Shown in pieces: positions 1 through 9,358 of a stretch of DNA of 64,000 nt. The stretch covers positions 5,489,001 through 5,553,000 of the forward strand of contig NZ_CP092831.1 of assembly GCF_022531965.1 (NCBI RefSeq), in the 5' to 3' direction. The notes beneath the pieces were generated by a model. That model did not search any database. It worked only from the letters and a program-made list of their open reading frames with translations, and was not told where the DNA came from. This DNA comes from Paenibacillus peoriae (lineage in GTDB: Bacteria; Bacillota; Bacilli; Paenibacillales; Paenibacillaceae). Position 1 is the first letter of the stretch, and each line of letters starts with the position of its first letter. The position numbers were made by a program, and so were the translations under genes.

Positions 1-236
1 CTACGACGGTGCTGCCGTTTATTTTGCGCGGCGTAAGTCTGCTGGGCATAGACTCTGTCTTCTGCCCATACGACACCCGTGTAGCGATCTGGAAGCGACT
101 TGGCAGCGAATGGAAGCCGGAACAGCTAGAGCAGCTCGTTGAGCGCGAAGTCGGATTGGCCGACCTGCCCAGCGCGCTCGAAGACATCCTTGCAGCCCGC
201 TCGCAAGGAAGAACGCTTGTACGACTGGCTGACTAA
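1..236 (+). CDS. Partial quinone oxidoreductase (YhdH/AcuI-like), C-terminal end
   Basis: The window opens inside this gene; the readable frame starts at base 3 and ends with TAA at 234-236. About 77 residues of the C-terminus are visible, including RGVSLLGIDSVFCP and the ending RTLVRLAD, which resemble the YhdH/YhfP branch of the zinc-free medium-chain dehydrogenase/reductase family (NADPH-dependent acrylyl-CoA or quinone reductases). The nucleotide-binding and catalytic parts lie outside the window, so the substrate cannot be judged. A hairpin with a T-run follows about 90 bases downstream, so this is probably the last gene of its transcript. Confidence 0.7.
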   Translation, partial: TTVLPFILRGVSLLGIDSVFCPYDTRVAIWKRLGSEWKPEQLEQLVEREVGLADLPSALEDILAARSQGRTLVRLAD

Positions 237-323
237 GCAGAAAGATATCGGCAATCTATCTGTTAACCTGGTTTTGCGTGAGGAAATATTCATTCCGTAG
301 GGTCTAGCTTTGCAAAACATAAG

Positions 324-367
324 AAGCTTGTAAATCTGAACTTTTGAGATTTACAGGCTTCTTTTTT
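324..367 (+). terminator. Rho-independent terminator
   Basis: Arms at 324-337 and 347-360 pair over 14 bases with one G-T mismatch around a 9-base loop, followed by a run of T. It sits between the oxidoreductase end and the sigma factor gene and closes the former. Confidence 0.8.
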
Positions 368-493
368 CGTGTGATACATTTGAAGAAAAACAAAATATAT
401 CGAATCAGACGGTTTACTTTTCGCAACCAAATGAACCTTATGAGGGCCTCAGTTGTTATATAGATAAACTGCACAAGAAAGGAGAGCACATCA

Positions 494-1054
494 TTGGAGA
501 GTAATCGAGAGTTGTTTGATTTGTATCAACGAGATGTATACCGAACCTGCTACTACATGGTACATAACGCATCGGATGCAGAGGATTTAACGCAGGAAGT
601 GTTTATCACCCTGTTTCGCAGCAATCGTGAACAGATCGAACAACTAAAAGCCTGGATTATGAAAATTACGGTCAATCATTGTCTGAATTACCTTAAACGC
701 CGGAAAAGCCTGCATTTGAAAGTATCGGCTAATCCCTATTTATTTAGCGGGGCGGAAGGTAAGCCTGTAGACAAGCTGGTGGAAGAACGCGAATCGACAG
801 AAGAATGGATCGTTTATATGAATCGCCTTCCAGCCAAAATCCGCGCTGTGCTGACCCTCCGCTATATGCATGATTTCACACTGGCAGAAATATCAAAACT
901 GCTGGAAATTCCGCTGGGAACCGTCAAATCGAGGACTCATAAAGGGCTAAAGTTATTGGAGCAAATACTGCGGGATGCAGGTGTAGAAATTCCCGAGATG
1001 GAAGGAGAGAACTATGAACAACGTAGAAAAGGCATTGAAGCGCAAGTTAAATAA
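494..1054 (+). CDS. ECF-type RNA polymerase sigma factor
   Basis: 186-residue sigma-70 family protein of extracytoplasmic-function type. Region 2 is visible near residues 8-60 (LFDLYQRDVYRTCYYMV, then DAEDLTQEVFITLF). Region 4 near residues 112-160 has the helix-turn-helix stretch FTLAEISKLLEIPLGTVKSR. There is no region 1 or 3, as expected for ECF factors. The start is a TTG at 494 with AAAGGAG about ten bases upstream; no better ATG exists. The last 41 bases overlap the DUF4179 gene, which indicates translational coupling and suggests that partner is its anti-sigma factor. The signal sensed is unknown. The length is normal for the family. Confidence 0.9.
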   Translation: MESNRELFDLYQRDVYRTCYYMVHNASDAEDLTQEVFITLFRSNREQIEQLKAWIMKITVNHCLNYLKRRKSLHLKVSANPYLFSGAEGKPVDKLVEERESTEEWIVYMNRLPAKIRAVLTLRYMHDFTLAEISKLLEIPLGTVKSRTHKGLKLLEQILRDAGVEIPEMEGENYEQRRKGIEAQVK

Positions 1055-2699
1055 TGATTCGGAAATGGCCTATCCTGACTTCGATGAGATGTGGAACCGG
1101 ATGGAACAGACAGGGCATACTGCCCCTACGCTAACCGACACTTTCGATTCATTCACTCCGCACCGACATAGAAATTGGCGCAAAATAGCTATCGCCGCCT
1201 CTCTGAGTGCGCTTCTCGTTGCCGTTCCCGTCTATGCCGCCATCCATTATAATTGGGGCAATCTGCTGCACGGAAGAAGCGGCATTCAGACGGCACTAAA
1301 TCAAGACCTTGGACAGCCCTTGGAGCAATCCGTAACCAGAGACGGAGTGAAGCTGACGCTGCATACCGCTATTGTCGATGAGAACCGGACCGTGATTCTG
1401 TACAGCTTGGAGGTCGGAAAACGGGCAGAGAACGAGTTTTGGAATGTCAAAGGCGTATCGCTAAAAGGTGCTGCGGGGGAAAGCAGTGCAGGGGAATATA
1501 ACTTTCAGCAATGGAACCCGAAAAATCAACGGTACAACGGGTACTTTGAAAGTGACTGGACACCGCAGCAAGAAACAGAGAACGTGCGGCTGACCGTAGA
1601 TCATATGGAGCTCACCAGCGTTCAGGAACTGGAATTGCCGCTCGATATCACATCGCCTCAGATGCAGACATTCAAGCTGGATCGTAACGGCTTACAAGAT
1701 ATGAAGGTACAGGTATTTCAACAAGGGAAGGATAAGCTGATGCTGTCCTCGGCAATCACCTTCGATTCATCGATACCCAAGAGATGGGATAATCCGCAAA
1801 TCGTTGCTTACAAAGGCAACAAGCCTGTGATGTCGCAGCCTGGGGGGACTTTTGGCAAACCCGGAGATAACGGGGAGTATACAGCACAGCAGTATTTTTC
1901 TAAAGCAGATATACCAGAAGGACAGACTGCTTTCAAACTGCAATATGCGCAAACTGAGAAAAGTACACATGAACCCATAAACTTTGATCTACAGCTAAGC
2001 AAGAAGAAAATGGAAAGCGGGACGATTAAAAGTGTGCTGAATACCCCGTTGGAGAACGGCAATCCGAATTTTACATTAGAACAAATGATTGTCACACCTA
2101 CACAAATCCGTGTCACGATCAGAAGCGAAAAGAAATTCGCCATGTTACCTTATCAAAAGTACTTTCTTTCTGTGAACGGCACAACGTTAGAGGGTAGCCG
2201 TTGGTCTTCACCTGATCAGGAGCACGATCTGAATACGATCCGTTTTGAACGACCGTCCCATCTTGTGATTACCAAGGACACTCCTATTACTTTTACAGGC
2301 AAATATAAAGTCACGATCCATTCGGATGACAAAACACCACAGCTTTTAACTGATATATCTGACCAGAAGCAGACACTAACCACGCAAATAGGTGGCTATC
2401 CTGTGAAGTGGACTTACTACAAACAAGGGGCAGATTTGTTTGTGGAAACAGAGAGCGAAGATGCTCGGTTTGGAGGGATTAACCAGACGCATATTGGCCT
2501 GGGTAAAGAACGGATCATTGGCAAGCCGATCACAGCCAATTTTGCCGGAGACGGCAATAACAAGGCAGTGGATGTCTACAAGAATTTCAAAGGGAAGGAA
2601 GCTTCTATCTATATGTTCTACTATACAACGGACGACCCGGAAGCAGAGACAACCGTACCCTTGCAGCCCATGACAAGCAACAGTGAAGCATCTAAATAG
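1014..2699 (+). CDS. DUF4179 membrane protein, probable anti-sigma factor
   Basis: 561 residues. The N-terminal ~55 residues are charged and predicted cytoplasmic. One membrane segment lies at about residues 58-77 (IAIAASLSALLVAVPVYAAI), followed by a large predicted extracytoplasmic part. The region after the membrane helix (GIQTALNQDLGQPLEQSVTRDG) matches the DUF4179 layout found next to ECF sigma factors in Paenibacillus and Bacillus. The gene overlaps the sigma gene, and ATG 1014 is preceded by GGAAGGAGAGA. The role of binding the sigma factor at the membrane and releasing it on an envelope signal is inferred from the pairing; no zinc-binding anti-sigma motif (HxxxCxxC) is visible at the N-terminus. 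Confidence 0.75.
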   Translation: MNNVEKALKRKLNNDSEMAYPDFDEMWNRMEQTGHTAPTLTDTFDSFTPHRHRNWRKIAIAASLSALLVAVPVYAAIHYNWGNLLHGRSGIQTALNQDLGQPLEQSVTRDGVKLTLHTAIVDENRTVILYSLEVGKRAENEFWNVKGVSLKGAAGESSAGEYNFQQWNPKNQRYNGYFESDWTPQQETENVRLTVDHMELTSVQELELPLDITSPQMQTFKLDRNGLQDMKVQVFQQGKDKLMLSSAITFDSSIPKRWDNPQIVAYKGNKPVMSQPGGTFGKPGDNGEYTAQQYFSKADIPEGQTAFKLQYAQTEKSTHEPINFDLQLSKKKMESGTIKSVLNTPLENGNPNFTLEQMIVTPTQIRVTIRSEKKFAMLPYQKYFLSVNGTTLEGSRWSSPDQEHDLNTIRFERPSHLVITKDTPITFTGKYKVTIHSDDKTPQLLTDISDQKQTLTTQIGGYPVKWTYYKQGADLFVETESEDARFGGINQTHIGLGKERIIGKPITANFAGDGNNKAVDVYKNFKGKEASIYMFYYTTDDPEAETTVPLQPMTSNSEASK

Positions 2700-2707
2700 C
2701 AATGCTA

Positions 2708-2764
2708 TAAAAAGAGGGCCCTCTATACCTGTGTGAACCGTGGTATAGGGACCCCTCTTTATTT
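2708..2764. terminator. Bidirectional terminator
   Basis: Long stem: AAAGAGGG...CTCTATACC pairs with GGTATAGGG...CCCTCTTT, with A-rich and T-rich flanks on both sides. It serves the sigma/DUF4179 transcript (+) and the converging sugar importer operon (-). Confidence 0.85.
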
Positions 2765-2806
2765 TCCTGGTAAGGCACGGTCTGCCTAAAACGATTGGCT
2801 CCTGCC

Positions 2807-3631
2807 CTACTTCACAGAACCTTGCGTAACGCCATTGATAATCCATTTTTGTGCAATCAGATAGACGATAATCATCGGCAGCAAAGCCATCAGGTACGAG
2901 GCAAAAGCCAGATTGAAGTCTGTGTTGAACTGTCCTTGGAACACATACTGTACGAGCGGCAGTGTATATTGCTCCGCATCGCTGATAATAATGAGCGGCA
3001 GCAAAAAGTCATTATATGTGGACAGACAAGTGAGAATCCCCACCGTAGCACTAATCGGCGCCATCAGCGGGAATATAATGCGCCAAAAAGTGCCCCATGT
3101 CGTCGCACCATCTACCGTGGCTGCCTCTTCCAACGCTACCGGAATGGAGCGAATATAACCGACATACACGAAGACATTAAACGCCAAACCATACACCGTA
3201 TGCAGCATAATGAGACCCAACAGATTAGTCATATGAAGGCCCGAGGCCAGTTTTACAATCGGCAACATGATGATGGGGAACGGAATGAACATGGCACTCA
3301 CAAAATAAAAATATAACCCCTTGAAGAAACGCCGCTGCATATTACGAGCAATGGCATAAGCAACCATCGAATTGGTTAGCAAAGTGAGTATAACCGTCGA
3401 TGTCGTGACCATCACACTGTTCCGAAAAGCGCTGAAGAAATTGGTCATTTCCACTGCACGACTAAAATTTTCCCAATGCAGTTCGGTCGGAAAGGCAAAG
3501 GCAGAATGTGCCATCTGCTCGGGATTTTTAAGGGCTATCGTCACCGTCATATAGAGGGGAAACAGAATGAATATTGTCCCCAATGCTACCAGAAGCAGCA
3601 CAGGCCAGTTCGTACGTCTACTAGTTTTCAT
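2807..3631 (-). CDS. Sugar ABC transporter permease (MalG/UgpE type)
   Basis: 274-residue inner-membrane subunit of a CUT1 carbohydrate importer. It has about six hydrophobic segments and the cytoplasmic EAA loop that docks the ATPase (EEAATVDGATTWGTFWRIIFP). The C-terminus ends in the family-typical GVTQGSVK. The start overlaps the stop of the upstream permease by one base (TGATG), so translation is coupled. It is the third and last gene of the importer operon. No ATPase is encoded, as is usual in this genus, where a shared MsmX-like ATPase energises many importers. The substrate is unknown because no catabolic enzyme or regulator is adjacent. Confidence 0.9.
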   Translation of the reverse strand: MKTSRRTNWPVLLLVALGTIFILFPLYMTVTIALKNPEQMAHSAFAFPTELHWENFSRAVEMTNFFSAFRNSVMVTTSTVILTLLTNSMVAYAIARNMQRRFFKGLYFYFVSAMFIPFPIIMLPIVKLASGLHMTNLLGLIMLHTVYGLAFNVFVYVGYIRSIPVALEEAATVDGATTWGTFWRIIFPLMAPISATVGILTCLSTYNDFLLPLIIISDAEQYTLPLVQYVFQGQFNTDFNLAFASYLMALLPMIIVYLIAQKWIINGVTQGSVK

Positions 3632-4497
3632 CAGTTATCCATCTCCCTTCTCTGGAGGAATCGAAGCTGTAAGATGGAAATGATCGCAATCACAATAAAG
3701 TAAATAACAGAGTTAGCCGACTGATAAGCGAATTCTCCACCTCTAAAGCCCCCGGTGTATATCAGGTGGGATATCGACTGCGTGGCCCGTCCCGGCCCAC
3801 CATTCGTCAAAGCCACGATCTGATCGAACACCATCAGGGAATTTTTCATCGCCAATACCATATTGATCGTAAAAAACGGTGCAATTAATGGAAAGGTAAT
3901 GCTCCAGAATTCGCGCCATTTACCCGCACCGTCCAAATTGGACGCCTCATACAGACTTGTCGGAATGGTTTGCAGCCCAGCCAGATAGAGAATCGTATTA
4001 AAGGCAATCCCCTGCCATACGGCTACGATGACCACTCCTACCCAAGCCAACTGCTCACTGCCTAAGATGTTTGTCGATAATGAACTGATGCCTAAGTTCT
4101 GTCCCCAGATCGTAAATACATTCGAGAACAGGTAATTGAATATGTAACCTACGATCAACACGCTCAAAATATTAGGTAAGAAATAAATCCCGCGAAAGAA
4201 ATTACGGAAACGTATTTTAGCGTTCAGCCCCATGGCAATCAGCAAGCTGAGAATATTAATCGCAATGGTAACCACAATCGCAAATTTGAAAGTAAACCAG
4301 TAAGCATTGCCCACATTGTCGTCTTGAAACAAATTAATATAGTTCTTAAACCCGACAAAGTGGTACTGATGACCAAAGCCGTTCCAGTTCGTGAGTGAAT
4401 AATAAAATCCCTGCAAAGCAGGCAGGGTCAAAAATACAAAAAACAATAGCACCGCCGGCACCGTCATCCAGTAAAAAGTCGTTAGTCGCTTATTCAT
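3631..4497 (-). CDS. Sugar ABC transporter permease (MalF/UgpA type)
   Basis: 288-residue membrane permease of a CUT1 importer, partner of the MalG-type gene downstream. It shows an N-terminal membrane helix, an EAA loop (YEASNLDGAGKWREFWSITFP) and the late motif LTNGGPGRAT typical of the MalF/UgpA side. ATG at 4497 follows GAGAGGAGGAGAC. The gap to the substrate-binding protein gene is 16 bases, so the three genes form one operon transcribed leftward. Confidence 0.9.
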   Translation of the reverse strand: MNKRLTTFYWMTVPAVLLFFVFLTLPALQGFYYSLTNWNGFGHQYHFVGFKNYINLFQDDNVGNAYWFTFKFAIVVTIAINILSLLIAMGLNAKIRFRNFFRGIYFLPNILSVLIVGYIFNYLFSNVFTIWGQNLGISSLSTNILGSEQLAWVGVVIVAVWQGIAFNTILYLAGLQTIPTSLYEASNLDGAGKWREFWSITFPLIAPFFTINMVLAMKNSLMVFDQIVALTNGGPGRATQSISHLIYTGGFRGGEFAYQSANSVIYFIVIAIISILQLRFLQRREMDN

Positions 4498-4513
4498 GTC
4501 TCCTCCTCCTCTC

Positions 4514-5746
4514 TTATCGGCGGTTAGCTACCTTATTCCACTCCCGGTCGAGCTTGGCTAGATAGGCATCGATGTCTCCGTTTTGCAGGAAAGCCTGCAC
4601 AATAGAATTCAATTGGACCGCTTTGGGAATATAATGATCGGCAAAATCAATGACACGGCCTGATTTAAAATACGGCAGCAGCTCTGCCACACTCGGATCA
4701 TCCTGCGTGACTCCCTTCACCGCTGAAAACAACGTTTGTTCCGTAATGTATTGCTTGCTGTTCTCCGGTTTTAATAAGAAGGCAAGGAACTCCTCCGCCT
4801 CCTTTTTATGCGGCGTGCCTTCCGAAACGGCCAATAGCGTATCTATACCAGACACCAGCTTGACCGCCTTTGCGTCATTCCCTGTGGGTAACGGGAAAAA
4901 TCCGAGTTCCACTTTCGGGTTAGCTTTGCGAATTTCAGATATAGCCCACGAGCCCTGAATGTACATCAGTCCCTGTCCGTTAGCGAAAGCACGATTACCG
5001 TCAGCATAGTTTTTGCCAAAATTATCACTATGTCCGTATTTCAGTAGCTCCAGCTGCTTTTCCGCAATCTCGCGGTACTTGCCCTGAAAGGTGACCTGAT
5101 TTTCACGCCGTTGCAGAAAAAAATCAATGCCCACCAGATTCGGGCCCAGCGCATTAAAGGGGAGGTTCGTTTGCCAATCATCTTTATATGTAAAATAGAA
5201 AGGAATTTTGCCAGCAGCCTTGATCTTTTGCGCTGTTGCAATCAGCTCATCCCACGTTTTGGGCACCTGTAATCCCATTTCTTTAAAAAGCGTTTTGTTA
5301 TACATCACACCATTCGCATTCGCAGCATAAGGAATTCCATACACAGGATCGACCCCGGTCACATCCTTAAGCATCTTGAGGTAAATCGGATCAATCGTAC
5401 GTGGCAATTCTGTATTCGCCAGATCCGTAAAAATACCGCTTTGTGCCAAAATGGAGTAGGTATCGGTGGCCCCAAGCCCCACAATGTCAGGTACATCGTT
5501 TTTGACAACCCGTGTCAATAACACGGTCTCTGCCTCTGGCGGGTTGACCTGTGTCACTTCAATACCGGGATGTTCCTGATTGAATTGAGAGATTAGCTTA
5601 TCGAATGAACCCTTGGCCTCCGGCTTGTTTTGAAAGAATTCAATTTTCACCTTACCTGAATCATCGCCCTTGTTGCATGCGCTCACAAAAACAGCCAACA
5701 AAAGGATCGCCGCCAGTGTAGACAGCTTTTTGGCCCAACTCCACAT
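4514..5746 (-). CDS. Extracellular sugar-binding lipoprotein
   Basis: Family 1 extracellular solute-binding protein of about 410 residues. The signal peptide ends in a lipobox (VFVSAC) and the cysteine anchors the mature protein to the outer face of the membrane. Two ATGs are possible, at 5752 and 5746. The first touches the GGAGG Shine-Dalgarno, whereas the second has a 7-base spacer, so 5746 is preferred. Family features include GIPYAANANGVMYNKTLF and a GLMYIQGSWAIS segment. It is the first gene of the importer operon and delivers an unknown oligosaccharide to the two permeases. Confidence 0.9.
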   Translation of the reverse strand: MWSWAKKLSTLAAILLLAVFVSACNKGDDSGKVKIEFFQNKPEAKGSFDKLISQFNQEHPGIEVTQVNPPEAETVLLTRVVKNDVPDIVGLGATDTYSILAQSGIFTDLANTELPRTIDPIYLKMLKDVTGVDPVYGIPYAANANGVMYNKTLFKEMGLQVPKTWDELIATAQKIKAAGKIPFYFTYKDDWQTNLPFNALGPNLVGIDFFLQRRENQVTFQGKYREIAEKQLELLKYGHSDNFGKNYADGNRAFANGQGLMYIQGSWAISEIRKANPKVELGFFPLPTGNDAKAVKLVSGIDTLLAVSEGTPHKKEAEEFLAFLLKPENSKQYITEQTLFSAVKGVTQDDPSVAELLPYFKSGRVIDFADHYIPKAVQLNSIVQAFLQNGDIDAYLAKLDREWNKVANRR

Positions 5747-6095
5747 GCTCATACCTCCTTTTCCCCTATGTCAATCTATGCAGGACTAAACAATTAATAC
5801 CCGTCCCTTATGGAAAAGAAACGATACACCGTGTTTGGCGGTTATATAGTAAAAGGGTACTCATCTTCGCTCTTGTTTTTCTGTTTTGTTCAGGTATTGG
5901 GTTATTGAATGGGAGTACAACATATACTGCCTTGGGATTCCATGTAAGCGGAACCAGCTTGAAGGATGCTAATGAAAATACCTTGAGTCTCAGGAGGAAT
6001 TAGTATGTTAAAAAAGATCCAACCGGCCTTCAAACGGTCGATTGGATCTTTTCTTACTTTTATTATGTTCAGGTTAGGGAATAACATGACATATC
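5747..6095. other. Intergenic region between importer operon and lanthipeptide operon
   Basis: About 350 bases. It holds the promoter region of the importer (minus strand), in which no convincing -35/-10 pair or cre site was recognised, and the terminator of the lanthipeptide operon at 6008-6055. Short open frames here have no coding character. Confidence 0.5.
6008..6055 (-). terminator. Terminator of the lanthipeptide operon
   Basis: Arms AAAAGATCCAA at 6012-6022 and TTGGATCTTTT at 6042-6052 pair perfectly, with extra CCG/CGG pairing inside and T-rich flanks in both directions. It lies just past the lanC stop. Confidence 0.8.
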
Positions 6096-7478
6096 TTAGC
6101 GAATTAGAAGAGCAGCGTCCCAATCCGGATTTTCATTTCCTATCAATGAAGCCAACACCAAGGCAACTCCAGCACTTCCATTCAGAAAGCCAGCCTCATC
6201 TACTTCTGCTAGTCTCCCATCCAATAGGCTATGATCATAAAAGCCAAACGCCGAATTAGTATCGAACATATCCAGCACTTCTTCTAGTAGCCTGTCTCGC
6301 ATCATACCTAACTGCTCATGGCCCGTATCTGAATACATACGCTGGATCAGATGCAACAATCCCCCAATACCATGACACAATGTCGCAGAAGATAGTCCTC
6401 CTTTACGATAGAGCCTTTTTTCTATATCCAAGTATGCACGTAGTCCCGTTTCGATCCAATCTTTATTTTGAAGAGCTTGTCCCGCCAGCCAGATCGAACG
6501 TGCAATGCCTGGTACGCCATAACACCAGGAATCACGATAATACTGCGTGCTTTCAGGCTGCAGACGGTTATCCACCCATTCCTCAAGGGAAACACGCCCA
6601 GGCCAAATCACGCCCTCAGTATCCTGAACACGCCAATGATGTATAAATGGTGACAGTCTGTTGATATCGCCCACTAAAGGGAGGGAGTCGGCTCCATTAA
6701 GAGCAGACAGGCTCAGAAAAGCTAATGGACCCGCGATACCATGCGAAAGCCCTAAATTAAAATTTCCCTGCGGATATTGTTTCTTTTCATTCTCTTGAAA
6801 TTGATTCTCCGTGGTAATATACCATCCAGGTACAGGATGTCCATTCCAAGTACGGTCGCTGCACATTATCTGAAACAATTCAATCGTCTGGTTCCATATG
6901 GTATGCATAGTCGGGCGGTCAGAAAATAACATGGCGATGCGTCCGATCCCTGTAAAGCCTGATATGGCGTCATACTGGCTCATTTGTAATTGTCCTCTTC
7001 CCCATTCCTCCCGACATAGGGCCAAGCTATGTAAAGCAGCCTCTTCGAACCAGGAGGCAAGGGAATCAAGCATTCCTTGATAACGTGTGCCCTTCCTGGA
7101 TAAAGAGTAAATAGCCAGCAAAATACCTGATAATCCACTATACAGGGATAAGTCATGGACACCCTTTTGCTCCACGATCATACGAATTCGCTCTAAATAT
7201 TGGTGTCCTACAATATCCCAACCATCCTCAGGGTATAGTCGATCCAACTGACCCATTAACAAACAGATGCCCGTGAACCCACTTCCCAAACTTCCATCTG
7301 ACCAACGGTCCATCTTCATCCCATCAGCCTCTATCGGGGGCGTTTTTTTCATATACATACGCACTTGATCGGGGTCTTTGTAACGATTGGAAATCTCTTG
7401 TAAGATTACAGTTACTTTATCCTTCATATCCAAATTAATGGGTATCCATTTATCACAAATATATGAAGTCGTCGTCAT
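6096..7478 (-). CDS. lanC: Lanthipeptide cyclase LanC
   Basis: 460-residue LanC-family zinc enzyme. It catalyses Michael addition of cysteine thiols to dehydroalanine and dehydrobutyrine in the precursor peptide, closing the lanthionine rings. The zinc ligands are visible as Cys319 (SWCYGVPG) and the Cys368-His369 pair (TLCHGIGG); the LSHGIAGP motif carries His246. The double alpha-barrel repeats (GxxG motifs such as SGLSGIL and SGFTGIG) are complete. The start ATG overlaps the lanT stop by 4 bases. It is the last gene of the operon, followed by a terminator. Length is slightly above that of NisC but in the family range. Confidence 0.95.
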   Translation of the reverse strand: MTTTSYICDKWIPINLDMKDKVTVILQEISNRYKDPDQVRMYMKKTPPIEADGMKMDRWSDGSLGSGFTGICLLMGQLDRLYPEDGWDIVGHQYLERIRMIVEQKGVHDLSLYSGLSGILLAIYSLSRKGTRYQGMLDSLASWFEEAALHSLALCREEWGRGQLQMSQYDAISGFTGIGRIAMLFSDRPTMHTIWNQTIELFQIMCSDRTWNGHPVPGWYITTENQFQENEKKQYPQGNFNLGLSHGIAGPLAFLSLSALNGADSLPLVGDINRLSPFIHHWRVQDTEGVIWPGRVSLEEWVDNRLQPESTQYYRDSWCYGVPGIARSIWLAGQALQNKDWIETGLRAYLDIEKRLYRKGGLSSATLCHGIGGLLHLIQRMYSDTGHEQLGMMRDRLLEEVLDMFDTNSAFGFYDHSLLDGRLAEVDEAGFLNGSAGVALVLASLIGNENPDWDAALLIR

Positions 7479-9358
7479 CCTAGCACCCTCCCTCCGCTTT
7501 CAATTAAGGAAGCTTCTTCATCGAATGAGCTGGCCTGAATGTTGTACATCTCTGCGTATAGCCCATTGAGTAACATCAGCTCCTTATGTGTTCCCTGCTC
7601 CACAATTAAACCATTGTCCATTACCACAATTTTATGTGCCAGACGTGCTGATGAAATCCGATGAGTAATAAAAATACCAATGCTATCCTTCATCAACTCC
7701 AAAAATAATACCAACAAATCCTGTTCTGCCACAGGATCTAAGAAGGAACTTGGCTCATCCAAAATATACACATCTGCTTTACGCAGGAAAGCCCGTGCGA
7801 TTGCTATTCGCTGCCATTGGCCTCCTGAGAGTTGGTAGCCATCCTCAAACCATTTACCAAGCTGTGTGTCCAAACCTTGTGGAAGTTTGGCTATAATATG
7901 GTCTATAGCTGCGCACTGGGCTGCATGGATGAGCTCCTCATCCTGCTCCATACGCCCTAATGATCCAAACCCAATGTTATGACGTGCTGACATTTCATAA
8001 TGCATGAAATCTTGAAACACGGCTCCAATTTTGTCTTGAACCTGCTGCAGATCATAATCCTGAACGGGACGGTCGTTAATTTTAATGACGCCACTATAAT
8101 CAGAATAAAGCTGCATCAGGATTTTCATAAGCGTCGATTTTCCTGATCCATTTTTCCCTACAATGGCTATCGTTTGTCCTTTAGTCATTGTTAAATGCAT
8201 GTCCTGAATAGAAGCCTTCGATTGACCCGGGTACGTAAAGGAAACCCCTTCAATTGAAATTTGTTCAATACAAAATCCGGTGCTGCTCTTTGGGTGATCC
8301 AGAAGTGCCTGTTCCTTTTGACGCCGAATGGGGTCCGATGTAGGCAACTGTAGAAATACAAATAACTGCTCCATATACAAATTATTTTGTGAAAATTGAA
8401 CAATACCTTGGATTAGTGCCTGCATTTGACTTTGGGTTAGCATAATCGCTTGAATATAGCCATATAAGTTCCCTATTAATATTTTTTTCACAAAGGTTTC
8501 CTGGATTGCCATCCACACTATCCATAACAGAACAGAAAGTTCAAGCAAACTGTACAGGAAAGTAATTCTAACTCTTTTGCCCAATATACGCCTGTCTTCT
8601 ACAAAAAATCTTTGCAGTAAATTCTCATATCTTTTTAGTAAATAAGGACCCAAATTAAAAATCTTCACTTCTTTGACCGCACGATCATTTGTAAGCAAAT
8701 AGGTCATATACCATGACTGTCGATATAACGGGGTACGATTCATATAGATTTCAAACTGTTCTTTGTTTAACTTAAAAATCGAGTAAACCGACACCAGTGA
8801 AATCACAAATAGAATAACCACAACCCACCATTTCCATAAGAAAAGTAAAACTGCCGAAGACAGCATGGTAACTAGACTAGATAAAATACCAGCCATTTGT
8901 GTATATAATTGGTAAGGTCGATAGGAAGCTTCTTGGGAAGCCCGCTTTAGCTGGTCGTTGATTTGAGAATTTTCATAATCCGCCAGTCCCAAGTAGCCTG
9001 ATTTTTCTCCAATCATGATATTTAATGACTTGGACAGCACAGATTCAAGGACGCCCTCTACATAACTCTGACTCATCGTAACTAGACTTTTTAAAACGTG
9101 AATAAATATAAAGAGACCAAATTGTAGCATAATTATAGAGATATCATGAGGACTAGAAGAAACAATACTATTAAGTAAATTTTGCATGATAACCAAAGTA
9201 AGTACGGGCATCACACCTTGAATGATATGCAAAAAAATGCTAGAAAGCATATAGACCTTATTCATGTTAAATACTAAGGCAAAAAGCTTAAGCCCTTGAC
9301 GTACAGACTTCCATATGGAAGAAGTCCTCCGATCTGTACTTTTTTGTACGCTACTCAT
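7475..9358 (-). CDS. lanT: Lanthipeptide exporter LanT (no peptidase domain)
   Basis: 627-residue half-size ABC exporter with an N-terminal six-helix membrane domain (about residues 20-310) and a C-terminal ATPase. Walker A GKNGSGKST, signature LSGGQWQRIAIARAFLR and Walker B VYILDEPSSFLDP are intact. There is no N-terminal C39 cysteine protease domain, so, as in NisT, it should export modified peptide with the leader still attached. No LanP protease is encoded nearby, so leader removal must come from elsewhere. It overlaps lanB by one base and lanC by four, which indicates coupled translation with the modification enzymes. Confidence 0.95.
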   Translation of the reverse strand: MSSVQKSTDRRTSSIWKSVRQGLKLFALVFNMNKVYMLSSIFLHIIQGVMPVLTLVIMQNLLNSIVSSSPHDISIIMLQFGLFIFIHVLKSLVTMSQSYVEGVLESVLSKSLNIMIGEKSGYLGLADYENSQINDQLKRASQEASYRPYQLYTQMAGILSSLVTMLSSAVLLFLWKWWVVVILFVISLVSVYSIFKLNKEQFEIYMNRTPLYRQSWYMTYLLTNDRAVKEVKIFNLGPYLLKRYENLLQRFFVEDRRILGKRVRITFLYSLLELSVLLWIVWMAIQETFVKKILIGNLYGYIQAIMLTQSQMQALIQGIVQFSQNNLYMEQLFVFLQLPTSDPIRRQKEQALLDHPKSSTGFCIEQISIEGVSFTYPGQSKASIQDMHLTMTKGQTIAIVGKNGSGKSTLMKILMQLYSDYSGVIKINDRPVQDYDLQQVQDKIGAVFQDFMHYEMSARHNIGFGSLGRMEQDEELIHAAQCAAIDHIIAKLPQGLDTQLGKWFEDGYQLSGGQWQRIAIARAFLRKADVYILDEPSSFLDPVAEQDLLVLFLELMKDSIGIFITHRISSARLAHKIVVMDNGLIVEQGTHKELMLLNGLYAEMYNIQASSFDEEASLIESGGRVLG

